64,000 nucleotides of DNA from Paenibacillus assamensis DSM 18201 (GTDB lineage Bacteria > Bacillota > Bacilli > Paenibacillales > Paenibacillaceae): positions 496,001-560,000 of the forward strand of contig NZ_KE383837.1 of NCBI RefSeq assembly GCF_000422445.1, read 5' to 3'. Shown piece after piece: positions 46,044-55,450 of the stretch. A model generated the notes under the pieces. It was not told where the DNA came from and did not search any database. It worked only from the letters and a program-made list of their open reading frames with translations. The first letter of the stretch is position 1. Every line of letters starts with the position of its first letter. A program made the translations under genes and the position numbers.

Positions 46044-47330
46044 TTATCCACCATTAGCAAAATCTAACTTAGCTACTGCTGAACTACGTTTGATATTAGC
46101 TCCTAGCTTGCTAAAGAGCTGCTCAATGCGCTCATATCCACGATCAATATGATGCACATGTTCGACAACCGTTCTGCCCTGTGCCGCCAAGCCAGCAATG
46201 ACCAAGGCCGCACCAGCCCGAAGATCTGTCGCTTCCACCGTAGCACCGTATAGACGCGGTGTGCCTTTGACAAAAGCACTGCTCAAGTCGACACGAATGT
46301 CTGCCCCCATACGGGTCAGCTCATCTACATGCTTAAATCTTCCCTCAAACACGGTCTCTTTCATCGTACTCACTCCGTCGGCCAGCGACAGCAGTACCAT
46401 CAACTGAGACTGAAGGTCTGTTGGAAATGCAGGGTACGGAGAAGTGACAATGCGTTCAACCGCCTTTGCACGTCCAAAGCTCGTAACATTAATTATATCA
46501 TTACTAATAGCTATCTGAACACCAGCACGCCTGAGAATATGAATCAATGACGTAAGATGAGTGGCATCCGCATTCATAAGCGTAACAGCGCCTCTAGTAG
46601 CTGCAGCTGCGATCATAATGGTTCCCGTTACAATTCGATCAGGAATAATTTCATAACGACAGCCATGCAGCTTCTCTACGCCTTCAATAATAATTGTATC
46701 GCTGCCTGCACCGGAAACTTTGGCACCCATCGCATTCAGAAAGTTTTGCAGATCCGTAATTTCAGGCTCCCGTGCAGCATTCGTAATCACGGTTTTGCCT
46801 TCTGCTAGAACTGCAGCCATCATAATATTCTCTGTCGCACCGACACTTGGGAAATCAAGATGGATATCATTACCGATTAATCGTTCTGCTGTGCACGAAA
46901 TCCGATTCCCAACAATTTCAAGCTTGGCACCTAGACTTTGCAAGCCCCTTAGATGCAGATCAATCTTCCGTTCGCCAATCGCGCAACCACCAGGCTGGTA
47001 AATGTGCACCTCTTTGAATCTGGCTAACAGCGACCCCATTAAGAAGATGGAAGACCGCATTTGCCGCATCATTTCTTCTGGGACATGTGAACCATGAATA
47101 TGATTGTTGTCCAGAATGACGGTATGACCTTCTTGCGTCGCTCTGCATCCTAGACGTCTAAGGATGTTAAGCATCACATCAATATCCAGCAGCTTAGGAA
47201 TGCGATCCAACTGGATAACACCGTCAGTTAAGATGGCAGCTGCCATAATAGGCAATGCGGCATTTTTCGCTCCTTGGATACGAATGGTTCCAGAAAGGGG
47301 CCTTCCACCCTCTATCACCAATTTGTCCAA
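46044..47330 (-). CDS. murA: UDP-N-acetylglucosamine 1-carboxyvinyltransferase
   Basis: 428 residues. First committed step of peptidoglycan synthesis; adds enolpyruvate to UDP-GlcNAc. Conserved IQGAKNAALPIMAA is near 19-32, and the catalytic loop PGGCAIGERKIDLH, with the fosfomycin-sensitive Cys, near 112-126. The start is TTG at 47330, with GGAGG 7 nt upstream; a longer in-frame GTG start would overlap the end of the murB relic. MurB, its partner enzyme, should have been encoded just upstream. Confidence 0.96.
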   Translation of the reverse strand: MDKLVIEGGRPLSGTIRIQGAKNAALPIMAAAILTDGVIQLDRIPKLLDIDVMLNILRRLGCRATQEGHTVILDNNHIHGSHVPEEMMRQMRSSIFLMGSLLARFKEVHIYQPGGCAIGERKIDLHLRGLQSLGAKLEIVGNRISCTAERLIGNDIHLDFPSVGATENIMMAAVLAEGKTVITNAAREPEITDLQNFLNAMGAKVSGAGSDTIIIEGVEKLHGCRYEIIPDRIVTGTIMIAAAATRGAVTLMNADATHLTSLIHILRRAGVQIAISNDIINVTSFGRAKAVERIVTSPYPAFPTDLQSQLMVLLSLADGVSTMKETVFEGRFKHVDELTRMGADIRVDLSSAFVKGTPRLYGATVEATDLRAGAALVIAGLAAQGRTVVEHVHHIDRGYERIEQLFSKLGANIKRSSAVAKLDFANGG

Positions 47331-47346
47331 TGTATCACCTCCGAGA

Positions 47347-47716
47347 TTACCGCTCACCCACCACCAATAAGTTTGATTTCAGCTTTTGTAGGCTATTATG
47401 GGCTTTCTTTGTAGCCATTTTAGCCATCCGCCGTATTCCCTGCTGAATCCCTACTATCAGGGTGAGCACGTCAGACGCTGTTGCTTGCCCGGTGTTTACA
47501 ATGAAATTGGCCTGCTTCGTGGAAGTGGAAGCTGCGCCCCGACGACGATCCCCTCACCGCCAATTCCTCTGTCTCCAGTACAACCTCAGCTGATTGTGAG
47601 ATTCGTGACTCCTCATATCCATGCGCATCGACATACCTATTAACGGCCCACCAAACTTTTTGGAGATGCCCTAACCATATCCGAAGCCCTAATGCGCACC
47701 TTTCCGAACTGCTCAT
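47347..47716 (-). pseudogene. murB: Decayed murB (UDP-N-acetylenolpyruvoylglucosamine reductase)
   Basis: The gap between murG and murA holds broken MurB coding sequence in murB's usual position. One frame reads ...SRISQSAEVVLETEELA, matching the middle of MurB (GAHGSDxSRIxxSAEVVLETGEL). A shifted frame then gives GAASTSTKQANFIVNTGQATASDVLTLI, matching the GAQVSxKHANFIVNTGxATAxDV region, here split by a sequence change. It ends LLVVGER and a TAA at 47349-47347, right before the murA ribosome site. The N-terminal 100 or more residues, including most of the FAD site, are gone, and the part between the two segments is deleted. A functional MurB must come from elsewhere. Confidence 0.82.
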
Positions 47717-47845
47717 TACATCATAGCAGTATGGACATATAGCTAATTAGGTCATGTAGGACGTTGTCACGATTTATAAACCATAGTATGTCAGCGGATT
47801 ATGTTGTGTGACAGACGCCTAAGGAGCAATATGCTCGAAAATAGC

Positions 47846-47873
47846 AAAAAGGGCAAATATCATTTGCCCTTTA
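47846..47873 (-). terminator. Terminator overlapping the end of murG
   Basis: Minus strand AAAGGGCAAAT and ATTTGCCCTTT pair around 3 nt, followed by TT and then AT-rich sequence. The murG stop codon lies in the loop. It separates the wall genes from the murB relic and murA. Confidence 0.75.
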
Positions 47874-48966
47874 GCCTTACCATTTCATTAACAATTCGAG
47901 TCGCTGAATCAGGTTGTCCAAACGCTTTAGCTCGCTCGGACATTTGCTTTCGATTATCCTCATTGTTTAACAACTGTTCGATTTGACCAAATAGCGCAGC
48001 AGCGTTGAGCTGTGCTTCAGTCACCATAATAGCTGCGCCAGCCTGCTCTAATGAACGTGCATTCGCCTCTTGATGATTGTTCGTCACATTTGGAGACGGA
48101 ATCAAAATAGAAGGAATACCAAGCGCAGTCATCTCCGCCAAGGAAGAGGCACCCGCACGACTGATGACAACTGTTGTAGCAGCCAACACCTCAGGCATGT
48201 TTGAAATGTAGGGAAGAACGTGTAAGTGGTTGCGAATGCTCTGACTGCCTGCTAGAACCGCCTTACGCGTCTCCTCGTAATAATTTTGCCCAGTCACATA
48301 AACGAAATGAACATCCGGTAGGCGCTTCAAGTGAGGAAGCATCCCTATCATTGCTTCGTTTATAGCTTTTGCCCCGCGACTTCCTCCAACAACCATGACA
48401 ATAGGACTTCCGGTAGGCAAACCAAGTGATGCGTAGCCCCGCTCACGACTTGCTTCCACAACTTCGGTAGCCCGTGGGTTGCCTGTGAAAAGCACATGAT
48501 TGGCCTTTGCAAAATACGATTTTGAGTCTTCAAAACTTACAGCCACCGTATCCACATAACGGCTCAAAAACTTATTCGTCAAGCCTGGAATAACATTTTG
48601 CTCATGGACAATCGTAGGGATCCCCAGCTTAGCTGCCGCATATACAACAGGTCCGCATACATAACCACCCGTTCCAATGACAACATCAGGCTTGAATTCC
48701 TTCAGCAATTGTTTCGCCCGACGAACACCTTGAATGAAGCGAATTATCGTCTTCACATTATCAAGTGAAAGTTTACGCTTAAAGCCCGTAATATCAATCG
48801 AGGCAAATGAAATTCCCTCTTCTGGAACAAGCTTACTTTCCAATCCTCGTTCTGTTCCAATATATAAAAAAGTGCTTTTGGGATCGCGTTTTTCGCATTC
48901 CCGCGCGATGGCAAGTGCAGGATAAATATGTCCCCCTGTTCCTCCGCCGCTAAGGACGACGCGCAT
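47860..48966 (-). CDS. murG: UDP-GlcNAc:lipid I transferase MurG
   Basis: 368 residues. Adds GlcNAc to lipid I to form lipid II at the inner membrane face. The Gly-rich loop VVLSGGGTGGHIYPALA is at the N-terminus, with GTGGYVCGPVVYAA and HEQNVIPGLTN downstream. The donor site is SRAGASSLAEMTALGIPSILIPSPNVTNNHQ. ATG at 48966 has GAGGTG 6 nt upstream; a GTG three codons before overlaps it. Its stop lies inside a terminator hairpin. Confidence 0.97.
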   Translation of the reverse strand: MRVVLSGGGTGGHIYPALAIARECEKRDPKSTFLYIGTERGLESKLVPEEGISFASIDITGFKRKLSLDNVKTIIRFIQGVRRAKQLLKEFKPDVVIGTGGYVCGPVVYAAAKLGIPTIVHEQNVIPGLTNKFLSRYVDTVAVSFEDSKSYFAKANHVLFTGNPRATEVVEASRERGYASLGLPTGSPIVMVVGGSRGAKAINEAMIGMLPHLKRLPDVHFVYVTGQNYYEETRKAVLAGSQSIRNHLHVLPYISNMPEVLAATTVVISRAGASSLAEMTALGIPSILIPSPNVTNNHQEANARSLEQAGAAIMVTEAQLNAAALFGQIEQLLNNEDNRKQMSERAKAFGQPDSATRIVNEMVRLKGK

Positions 48967-48971
48967 GTGAT

Positions 48972-50069
48972 TCACCTCGCATAACGTGATATGTTAAGCA
49001 ATATGCCGAGAGCCGTCAGCATCAAAGTAAGAGAAGATCCTCCGTAGCTAATTAACGGCAGCGTGATGCCTGTAACTGGCATCAAACCAATAACGACTCC
49101 CACATTGATTAAGACTTGTACCGCAACAATCCCCACGATACCTACAGCAAGCAAGCTTCCAAACATATCTGGTGCCGCGAGCGCTGCCCGCATTCCCCGC
49201 CATACTACAATCATAAAAAGAATTATAACTGCTGTACAACCAATGAAACCAAGCTCTTCTGCTAGGATAGCGAATATAAAGTCTGTCTGTGGTTCTGGCA
49301 TATAACTGTATTTTTGGCGGCTCGCTCCAAATCCTAATCCTGTCAAGCCGCCCGGACCGATCGCATAAAGCGATTGAATAATTTGATAGCCCGAACCAAG
49401 GGGGTCCTTCCAAGGATCGAGAAAAGCTGTGATGCGAAGCAACCGATAGGGCGCGGCCAATATGAGAGCAACAAATCCTGCAACCCCTACTAAAGCCAGG
49501 GACATCAAATGCTGAATACGAGCTCCTGATATGTATATAACCAATAACGAAGCTCCCACCATAACGGTACCTGTACCAAGGTCTGGTTGCAGCATAATAA
49601 GTCCAAAAGCTGTCCCCATAATAAGCAGCGCTGGCATTAACCCTTTAATAAAATTCGTTATGGTATGCTGAGATTCGGATAGGCGATAGGATAAATAAAC
49701 AACCATAGCAAGTTTCATAAACTCAGAAGGTTGTATACCAAACGACCCGATACCAAGCCAACTTCGTGCACCACCACGTACAACTCCTAATCCTGGAATT
49801 AATACGATAATTAACAAGGCAAAGCAGATAACCAATCCGACTTTAGCATAACGTTTCCAGACGTGATAGTCTACGTTCATCGTGACAAACATCGCTGCTA
49901 TCCCCAACACAGCGAATAACAGCTGACGCTTCACAAAATAATACGAGTCTCCATAATCATGAAAAGCAAGCACTGAACCTGCACTGTACACCATGACGAT
50001 ACCGATCGCGAGAAGCGATACAACGGCAACGATTAGCCACCAATCGGGCGCGGTTTTAGCTTTGACCAT
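48972..50069 (-). CDS. spoVE: SEDS-family peptidoglycan polymerase SpoVE/FtsW
   Basis: 365 residues, about ten membrane segments. SEDS glycosyltransferase that works with class B PBPs. Family motifs include GGARSWLGIGSFGIQPSEFMKLAMV, LQPDLGTG, DPLGSGYQIIQSLYAIGPGGLTGLGFG and a C-terminal PVTGITLPLISYGGSS. Position in the dcw cluster between murD and murG matches spoVE; a separate ftsW may exist elsewhere. ATG at 50069 has GAGGTG about 7 nt upstream; an earlier TTG is less likely. Confidence 0.93.
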   Translation of the reverse strand: MVKAKTAPDWWLIVAVVSLLAIGIVMVYSAGSVLAFHDYGDSYYFVKRQLLFAVLGIAAMFVTMNVDYHVWKRYAKVGLVICFALLIIVLIPGLGVVRGGARSWLGIGSFGIQPSEFMKLAMVVYLSYRLSESQHTITNFIKGLMPALLIMGTAFGLIMLQPDLGTGTVMVGASLLVIYISGARIQHLMSLALVGVAGFVALILAAPYRLLRITAFLDPWKDPLGSGYQIIQSLYAIGPGGLTGLGFGASRQKYSYMPEPQTDFIFAILAEELGFIGCTAVIILFMIVVWRGMRAALAAPDMFGSLLAVGIVGIVAVQVLINVGVVIGLMPVTGITLPLISYGGSSLTLMLTALGILLNISRYAR

Positions 50070-50111
50070 GCGGTACACCTCATTGGACAATGTAGAGGCT
50101 TGAACACCCCT

Positions 50112-51539
50112 CTACTTAAGAGTATGCACCGCTTCCTTAAACATTCGTCCACGCTCTTCATACGAAGGGAACATATCCCAACTTGCACACGCTGGAGATA
50201 GGAGAATGAGATCACCTGGCTGTGCAAATTTCTCTGCTTCCTGAACGGCTTCCTGAATAGCAAGCGCTGCATCATCCACAGTGTCGACGACATGAATCAT
50301 TTTCAGACCTGCTTGCTCAGCTACACTGCGCAAAACATTTCGTGTCTGGCCCATCGTTACAATCGCTTTGACTCTCTCTGAAAAATAAGGAATAAGTTCT
50401 TTGAACGCTAGTCCACGGTCTAAGCCGCCTGCAATAAGAATAATAGAGCCTGGGAAAGCTTCCAGTGCCATTTGTGTCGCAATGGTATTCGTCGCTTTGG
50501 AGTTATTGAAGTACCGTACGCCATTGTGCTCTCGTACCCACTCCAAACGATGCTCAACCCCTTTGAACTGCCGCAAGGGCTCTACGAGCTGCTCAGGACG
50601 CGCTCCAGCAGCCAAAGCAATAGCACATGCCGCCAACGCATTATCCACGTTAAAACGTCCAGCCAGCCCGATGTCAGCTACATCGACAATACGGTGCGTC
50701 GCTCCTGCTTCATCACGGAACATCACCTGACGAGAAGTAAGGTCCGTCGTCCCCTCAGCTCCATAGGCAGGCTCCACATACGTGCCCACCTCTACTTCAT
50801 TGGATGAGGAGAACTTCCATACACGAGCTTGGATACGCGATGCCGCCAACTGACACATAGCATCTTCTGCATTCAAGACCGCAATATCATCAGCTGTCAT
50901 ATTAGAAAATAATTTAAGCTTCGAGTCCACATAGTCGTCCATCGATCCATGATAGTCGAGATGGGTCTCTACTACATTCAACAACGCTGCTACACGCGGA
51001 CGGAAAGAAGTTGTCCCTTTTAGCTGGAAACTGCTCAACTCTAATACAACCGTTTGATCCGCAGCTACTGTAGGTGCCACTCCACTGAAAGGCGTTCCAA
51101 TATTGCCTGCCACGAGCGGCTTCAATTGTGCAGACTCAAGCATTTTGCCTACCCATGTTGTTGTTGTTGTCTTACCATTGCTGCCCGTAATACCGATAAT
51201 AGGTGCCTGACATAAATGATAGCCAACCTCAATCTCGGTTACGACCTCGATCCCAAGAGCCAATGCCTGCTGAACAGGTTCTGCTGTATATGGAATACCT
51301 GGATTTTTCACAACGAGGGATACTTGGTCATGAATAAGACCCGCTGGATGCCCTCCCAATACAACACAAATGCCCAAAGCTTCTAATTCAGAAGCTTCGG
51401 GACATAGGTGTCGTTCTTTCTTATCATTAACCTTGACATTTGCACCAAGCGCATGAAAACGCTTCGCTACCTCAGAACCGCTCTTCGCCATCCCAAGAAC
51501 AACGATTGATTTACCGCGATACGTGTCTGGTTGATTCAT
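50112..51539 (-). CDS. murD: UDP-N-acetylmuramoyl-L-alanine:D-glutamate ligase
   Basis: 475 residues. Adds D-Glu to UDP-MurNAc-Ala. N-terminal Rossmann domain (SIVVLGMAKSGSEVAKRFHALGA), then ATP loop GITGSNGKTTTTTW near 115-128, metal-site LELSSFQL and NYLD-type LNVVETHLDYHGSMDDYVDSK, here as parts of the central domain. C-terminal YFNNSKATNTIATQMALEAF is the Mur ligase substrate loop. ATG at 51539. Confidence 0.96.
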   Translation of the reverse strand: MNQPDTYRGKSIVVLGMAKSGSEVAKRFHALGANVKVNDKKERHLCPEASELEALGICVVLGGHPAGLIHDQVSLVVKNPGIPYTAEPVQQALALGIEVVTEIEVGYHLCQAPIIGITGSNGKTTTTTWVGKMLESAQLKPLVAGNIGTPFSGVAPTVAADQTVVLELSSFQLKGTTSFRPRVAALLNVVETHLDYHGSMDDYVDSKLKLFSNMTADDIAVLNAEDAMCQLAASRIQARVWKFSSSNEVEVGTYVEPAYGAEGTTDLTSRQVMFRDEAGATHRIVDVADIGLAGRFNVDNALAACAIALAAGARPEQLVEPLRQFKGVEHRLEWVREHNGVRYFNNSKATNTIATQMALEAFPGSIILIAGGLDRGLAFKELIPYFSERVKAIVTMGQTRNVLRSVAEQAGLKMIHVVDTVDDAALAIQEAVQEAEKFAQPGDLILLSPACASWDMFPSYEERGRMFKEAVHTLK

Positions 51540-51542
51540 CGA

Positions 51543-52505
51543 TTACAACCCCTTGTTTATCCATAGTCCGAGTCCAGCCAACACAATGCCAGCTGCCCAG
51601 AACGTAATGACGACACGCCATTCAGACCAACCTGACAATTCAAAGTGATGATGGATAGGACTCATTTTGAATACGCGCTTGCCACGAGTTTTGAAAGAGA
51701 CAACTTGGATAATAACAGACAGCATCTCCACTACGAATACTCCTCCAATAATAATAAAGAGAAGCTCTGTCTTCGTAAGAATGGCCACTGCCGCCATCGC
51801 CCCACCAATACCTAGTGAGCCGGTATCTCCCATGAACACTTTAGCTGGATGCGCATTGAATACCAGAAATCCAAGTACCGCACCTACCATAGCAGCCGCA
51901 CAAACAGCCGCGCTAATTTCTGATGTTTGTAAAGCTATAATCGCAAAAGCAGCAAACGCAATTGCACTAGAACCGGACAACAAACCGTCCACTCCATCTG
52001 TAAAGTTAACGGCATTGCTGATCGCCATAAGCATCAAGACAACAAAAATATAATAGAACCAACCCAGATCAAGACCTACGCTTGTGCCTGGAATACCGAC
52101 AAACGTACTGTGGTTCATCTTAATGAGCAATGCACACACGATTCCAGCAAAAAACAGCTGTCCAAATAGTTTCTGCATCGCCGTTAATCCTAGTGAGCGA
52201 CGAAACACAATCTTAATATAATCATCCAAAAAGCCGATAAGGCCGTATCCTAGTGTTGCTACAAGCAGCACATAGAAATCTGTATTAATAACGGAGAACT
52301 TCAAGTATGCCAACGTAAAAGCAAGTAAAATAATAATACCGCCCATCGTTGGTGTCCCTGCTTTTTTCAAATGAGCCTTGGGCCCGTCATCACGCACTTG
52401 CTGACCGAATTTTAACCTACGCAGCAACGGAATGCATAACGGGCCTAATATAACGGCTAGGATAAACGATACTCCGACTGTCATCATGATTAATTTGAAA
52501 TCCAA
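51543..52505 (-). CDS. mraY: Phospho-MurNAc-pentapeptide transferase
   Basis: 320 residues, about ten membrane helices. Makes lipid I on undecaprenyl phosphate. Motifs: [12 protein letters not shown] near 47-58, [14 protein letters not shown] with the catalytic Asp pair, [12 protein letters not shown], and [12 protein letters not shown]. The C-terminal [10 protein letters not shown] is also conserved. The start is TTG at 52505, with GGAGG 8 nt upstream. Confidence 0.97.
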   Translation of the reverse strand: MDFKLIMMTVGVSFILAVILGPLCIPLLRRLKFGQQVRDDGPKAHLKKAGTPTMGGIIILLAFTLAYLKFSVINTDFYVLLVATLGYGLIGFLDDYIKIVFRRSLGLTAMQKLFGQLFFAGIVCALLIKMNHSTFVGIPGTSVGLDLGWFYYIFVVLMLMAISNAVNFTDGVDGLLSGSSAIAFAAFAIIALQTSEISAAVCAAAMVGAVLGFLVFNAHPAKVFMGDTGSLGIGGAMAAVAILTKTELLFIIIGGVFVVEMLSVIIQVVSFKTRGKRVFKMSPIHHHFELSGWSEWRVVITFWAAGIVLAGLGLWINKGL

Positions 52506-52535
52506 TCCTTACACCTCCCGCTACGCCTGACCGGT

Positions 52536-53948
52536 TTAATGCTGAGCATGTATCCAGTCTTTCACAACTTCCTCAAGTTTCATTCCCCGAGACGCCTTCA
52601 ACAGCACGACATCTCCTTCTTTGACGATGGCAGCAAAGTAATGTTGCAGCTCATCCTTGCTATCAAATGCTTGAACAGCATCTGCTGACAGCTGTGTTGC
52701 AGCACCTTCTGCAATCGCTCTACCAAGCCTGCCATACGTAAGCACGACATCAGCCATCTCTGGCGTAATCGCAGTCCCTACCTCATAGTGCAGCTGTTCC
52801 TCCGTCTCACCAAGCTCCAGCATATCGCCCAAAATAGCAATTCGCTTCGCTGTATCATCTTTCGGCATGGCTGCCAGCACTTGCAATGCAGCCTTAGTAG
52901 CAGTAGGACTCGCATTGTAGGCATCATTCAACAAGGTCCAGCCATCACGCGTCACTGTTTTCTCGATGCGCATGCCCGATATTCTAGCTCGCTCAAGACC
53001 TTCTGCAATAAGCGGCTGCGGCACTCCGAAATGCTGCGCAACTGCAATCGCGGCCAATGCATTCATCACATTGTGCTGACCCAGTATTGGCAATCGATAC
53101 ATCATTGGGCCAAACGCTTCGGACGATAAGGTAAAGCTGATTCCCTCTTCTGATTGCATGATCGCATCTGGCTTATAATCACAATAAGCATGCAGGCCAA
53201 ACTTAACCGTCTTCATGGAAGCAGGTTGAACCGTTGCTGGTTCCTCCAGCACCTCTGTTATTAGTGGTTCATCTCCATGACAGATAAACAAGCCACCTTC
53301 ACGAAGTCCACTAATAATTTCCATCTTAGCTCTAGCAATTTCTTTGCGGGATCCAAGCTGAAGCAAATGAGCATCGCCCACATTAGTTACAATTGTAACA
53401 TGCGGTTTGACGAGCTTCGTAAGCAGCTCAATTTCCCCACGTCCACTCATGCCCATTTCTAGAACAGCAATTTGCGTATCTTCAGCCATATTAAGCACCG
53501 TAAGCGGAAGCCCAATATGATTGTTGAAGTTTCCTTCTGTCTTATGCACACGATAACGTGCAGACAGCACAGAAGCGACGAGATCCTTCGTTGTCGTCTT
53601 GCCGTTACTTCCTGTCACAGCAACAATCTGTACAGGAAGCTCTTGAATATAAGACTGAGCTAATTGCTGCAATGCAGCTAACGTATCTTCTACTAAAATT
53701 AATGGAAGGTCAGCATTGGGCTGCGGATGATCATTTTGCCACAGTGCAGCAGCTGCACCATCTTGTATAGCTTGTTCGACGTAAACATGCCCATCGAAGC
53801 GTTCCCCGGATAGCGGAACGAACAATGCACCTAGCTTAGTTTGTCGTGAGTCTGTATATACGCCATTAACCGCAATGGCAGCGTGAGTTGGATGTACCAA
53901 CTCACCGCCGCACATAGCAGCAATAGCTGCTAAACTACGTTCATTCAC
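52536..53948 (-). CDS. murF: UDP-MurNAc-tripeptide:D-Ala-D-Ala ligase
   Basis: 470 residues. Completes the pentapeptide. ATP loop VAVTGSNGKTTTKDLVASVL near 108-127. The central domain has TEGNFNNHIGLPLTVL and LEMGMSGRGEIELL. The C-terminal domain has LLNDAYNASPTATKAALQVL. The start is GTG at 53948, with AAGGGG 9 nt upstream; it overlaps the end of murE by 4 bp, so translation is coupled. Confidence 0.96.
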   Translation of the reverse strand: MNERSLAAIAAMCGGELVHPTHAAIAVNGVYTDSRQTKLGALFVPLSGERFDGHVYVEQAIQDGAAAALWQNDHPQPNADLPLILVEDTLAALQQLAQSYIQELPVQIVAVTGSNGKTTTKDLVASVLSARYRVHKTEGNFNNHIGLPLTVLNMAEDTQIAVLEMGMSGRGEIELLTKLVKPHVTIVTNVGDAHLLQLGSRKEIARAKMEIISGLREGGLFICHGDEPLITEVLEEPATVQPASMKTVKFGLHAYCDYKPDAIMQSEEGISFTLSSEAFGPMMYRLPILGQHNVMNALAAIAVAQHFGVPQPLIAEGLERARISGMRIEKTVTRDGWTLLNDAYNASPTATKAALQVLAAMPKDDTAKRIAILGDMLELGETEEQLHYEVGTAITPEMADVVLTYGRLGRAIAEGAATQLSADAVQAFDSKDELQHYFAAIVKEGDVVLLKASRGMKLEEVVKDWIHAQH

Positions 53949-55447
53949 GAACCGATTCCCCTTATCGCTTCCTCGGCAACCTTACGGTCATCGAAGTCAA
54001 GTATTTCCGTTCCAATGATTTGGTAAGTTTCATGCCCTTTCCCCGCAATCAATACTACATCGTTAGGGCTTGCCATTTCAATAGCTTTTGTAATCGCAGC
54101 TTTACGATCAACGATGAGCTCATAGCGCTCTTCACTTACCTTATCAGCCTTTAATCCTTCTTCAATATCAACCAAAATCAGATCTGGAACCTCTGTTCTT
54201 GGATTATCTGAAGTGACTAACAAATAATCTGCATAGCGAGCAGCAATCTGTCCCATGATCGGACGCTTCTTACGATCACGATCCCCACCGCAGCCAAACA
54301 CACAGAAAATACGACCTTCTGCAAACTCTTTCACCGTCTGCAATACGTTTTCCAATCCATCTGGTGTGTGTGCATAGTCAACGATGACAGAGAACTGTTG
54401 GCCTGCTTGAACCGCCTCTACTCGACCTGCAACACCTTCAATCGATTCCAAGCTGTTCACGATCGCAGACAATTCAATACCTTCAATCAGACCAACGGAA
54501 ATGGCAGCAAGTGCATTGTAAACGTTGAATTTACCAACCATACGAAGCTGAATGTCTGCACTGCCTTTAAACGTATGCACATGGAACTTCGTGCCTTGTG
54601 CTGTAATGCGGATATCTGTCGCTCTAACGTCTGCACCCTCGTGCATGCCATACATGACAGTCTCAGCAGTCGTCATGCGCTTAAATACTGCACTTGCTTC
54701 ATCATCAGCATTCAGTACTGCATAAGAGCGTTCTTGCTCAGTAGCACTGTATGTGTTGCCAAGTCGCGAGAAGAGCAATCCTTTCGCATCACGATACGCT
54801 TCCATCGAGCCATGATAATCAAGATGATCCTGGGTAAGATTGGTAAACACAGCCACGCGGAAGCGGCTACCAGCTACTCGAAGCTGCTCAAGGGCATGAG
54901 ATGATACTTCAATTGCACAGGCCTTAACATCTTGATCAGCCATATCCCGCAAAGAGCGTTGCAGGTCATAGGAGCTAGGCGTTGTTCCAGACATCGGGAA
55001 TACTTGGCCTGCATAACGCATCTCAATTGTGCCGACAACGCCTGTTGAGATTGCAGCATCTTGCAAGATGCGCTCAATCAAATACGTCGTTGTTGTTTTC
55101 CCATTCGTACCCGTCACACCTATCAGCTTCACTTCTTGGCTCGGATAACGATAGAATGCGTTCGAAATAACAGCCAAAGCATGACGAGCCTCTTTTACGA
55201 TTAATTGTGGGATATCAAGCTCCAATTGACGCTCTACGACAAGCGCTGCAGCACCTTGCTCAACAGCTTTAGGCGCATATTGATGACCATCCTGTGCAGT
55301 ACCTGATATACAGAAGAACAAGTCGCCTGCTTGAACGAGGCGCGAATCAATTGCTATACCTGTAAACGTAGTCGTTTGGTCTCCAATTAACGTGGAGGTT
55401 AGTAGTGTAGAAGCTGCTTCAGTTAGATTCATATTTAATGTTGTCAT
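53945..55447 (-). CDS. murE: UDP-MurNAc-dipeptide:meso-diaminopimelate ligase
   Basis: 500 residues. Adds the third residue of the stem peptide. ATP loop IGVTGTNGKTTTTYLIERIL near 109-128; IEVSSHALEQLRV and TNLTQDHLDYHGSMEAY in the central domain. The C-terminal TSDNPRTEVP matches the DNPR loop that selects meso-DAP over lysine, in line with dapL in the window. ATG at 55447, with GGAGG about 9 nt upstream. Confidence 0.97.
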   Translation of the reverse strand: MTTLNMNLTEAASTLLTSTLIGDQTTTFTGIAIDSRLVQAGDLFFCISGTAQDGHQYAPKAVEQGAAALVVERQLELDIPQLIVKEARHALAVISNAFYRYPSQEVKLIGVTGTNGKTTTTYLIERILQDAAISTGVVGTIEMRYAGQVFPMSGTTPSSYDLQRSLRDMADQDVKACAIEVSSHALEQLRVAGSRFRVAVFTNLTQDHLDYHGSMEAYRDAKGLLFSRLGNTYSATEQERSYAVLNADDEASAVFKRMTTAETVMYGMHEGADVRATDIRITAQGTKFHVHTFKGSADIQLRMVGKFNVYNALAAISVGLIEGIELSAIVNSLESIEGVAGRVEAVQAGQQFSVIVDYAHTPDGLENVLQTVKEFAEGRIFCVFGCGGDRDRKKRPIMGQIAARYADYLLVTSDNPRTEVPDLILVDIEEGLKADKVSEERYELIVDRKAAITKAIEMASPNDVVLIAGKGHETYQIIGTEILDFDDRKVAEEAIRGIGS

Positions 55448-55450
55448 CTA

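Noticed and set aside
47471-47716. An 81-codon minus-strand frame as an intact small gene
   Set aside because: Its middle part aligns by eye with MurB and then runs out of frame; the continuing MurB signal is in another frame. It is therefore treated as part of the murB relic.
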